Source: Acetobacter indonesiensis (GTDB taxonomy: Bacteria; Pseudomonadota; Alphaproteobacteria; Acetobacterales; Acetobacteraceae). Taken from it: DNA of 64,000 nucleotides. The DNA lies in contig NZ_BAMW01000015.1 in NCBI RefSeq assembly GCF_000963945.1, forward strand, positions 186,001 through 250,000, read 5' to 3'. Position numbers and translations under genes: made by a program. Position 1 is the first letter of the stretch; every line of letters begins with the position of its first letter. The notes beneath the pieces were generated by a model. That model was not told the DNA's origin. It worked only from the letters and a program-made list of their open reading frames with translations, and ran no database searches. Positions 63,553 to 64,000 of this stretch are shown here, piece by piece.

Positions 63553-63664
63553 GCTAGCCAGAGACGAGTTTTTGCGTTCTGATGCAACAGAAGACCGTGT
63601 TCAGGATGCTCTTTTCATGACGACGAAAGGAGCGGCTACGGTCAAAAATAAAGGAGAAAGCCCA

Positions 63665-63970
63665 ATGGCTGACGATAAACTGAAGACAGTGGCAAACAAG
63701 GTTGAAGGCATTGCAGATGAAGCCAAGGGCCGTCTGAAAGATGCGGCTGGTGGTCTGACAGGGGATCTGGGTCTGCAGGCTGAAGGCAAGTTCGATCAGT
63801 TCTCTGGTATGGCGCAGCAGGAATTTGCTGATCTGTATGAAGAAGGTGAAGGCGTCGTTGAAAAAGCTGTCACGTTTGTGCGTGATAAGCCCTTGCTTTC
63901 GTTGGGAATTGTTTCCGTATTTGGGCTGCTGGTCGGCTGGCTGGTGTTCCCGCGCGGCAAGCGTTCCTGA
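63665..63970 (+). CDS. CsbD-type protein with C-terminal membrane anchor
   Basis: The 101-residue protein has a CsbD-like hydrophilic N-terminal domain (ADDKLKTVANKVEGIADEAK, then AAGGLTGDLGLQAEGKFDQF). A linker follows, then a C-terminal segment (VRDKPLLSLGIVSVFGLLVG) of the DUF883/ElaB kind with one membrane helix and a basic end. CsbD proteins are general-stress proteins of unknown mechanism. AAAGGAG precedes the ATG at 63665. It is divergent from the MdtD-like gene, and its C-terminal anchor resembles that of the small protein at 51932. Confidence 0.82.
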   Translation: MADDKLKTVANKVEGIADEAKGRLKDAAGGLTGDLGLQAEGKFDQFSGMAQQEFADLYEEGEGVVEKAVTFVRDKPLLSLGIVSVFGLLVGWLVFPRGKRS

Positions 63971-64000
63971 AAAATCATTCACCGCGACTCTTGCGTTAAG

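Overview
The window looks like chromosomal DNA from an acetic acid bacterium (Alphaproteobacteria, Acetobacteraceae, probably Acetobacter or a close relative). The evidence is the alphaproteobacterial ribosomal superoperon order (secY-adk-rpsM-rpsK-rpoA-rplQ, with no rpsD before rpoA), the protein sequences themselves, a polyol-type permease, and several RND efflux pumps. The genus is an inference. I see no mobile elements, CRISPR arrays, tRNA or rRNA genes.

Layout. 1-2579 (minus) is most of a large AsmA/YhdP-like envelope protein that runs off the left edge. It is divergent from glnE (2618-5755), which is followed by a Bcp peroxiredoxin. A small secreted Gly/His/Pro-rich protein and two organic-acid transporters (DctA-like and KgtP-like) lie on the minus strand to 9665. 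From 9840 to 52394 everything reads on the plus strand: rmuC overlapping a two-component system, a three-gene RND efflux operon (permease, adaptor, outer-membrane lipoprotein), and then about 28 kb of translation and transcription genes. The last block is rplK-rplA-rplJ-rplL-rpoB-rpoC, rpsL-rpsG-tuf, the S10-spc cluster from rpsJ to rplO, secY-adk, and rpsM-rpsK-rpoA-rplQ, closed by a clear intrinsic terminator. After it come a polyol-permease MFS gene, a three-gene ABC importer of the nitrate/sulfonate/taurine type, and two small stress-type membrane proteins. From 52528 to 63552 the minus strand carries an mdtABC-like efflux operon with its own outer-membrane factor, preceded by an MdtD-like MFS gene. 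A CsbD-type protein ends the window.

How the genes fit together. The core is housekeeping: ribosome, RNA polymerase, Sec translocation and adenylate kinase. Two multi-component efflux systems flank it, and the first has a sensor/regulator pair immediately upstream that is a plausible controller. Inside the superoperon, most gene junctions are tight or overlapping. A few (rplA/rplJ, rplL/rpoB, rpoB/rpoC, tuf/rpsJ, rplO/secY, rpsK/rpoA) instead hold strong stem-loops, which mark likely points of processing, attenuation or autoregulation.

Nothing here is clearly a new system. The points most worth checking are the missing fusA between rpsG and tuf, the missing secE-nusG before rplK, a matching promoter-like motif before rpsL and rpsM, an RND permease lacking the usual TM10 lysine, low-complexity insertions at the same position in both MdtB-like and MdtC-like subunits, and the coupling of rmuC to a two-component system.
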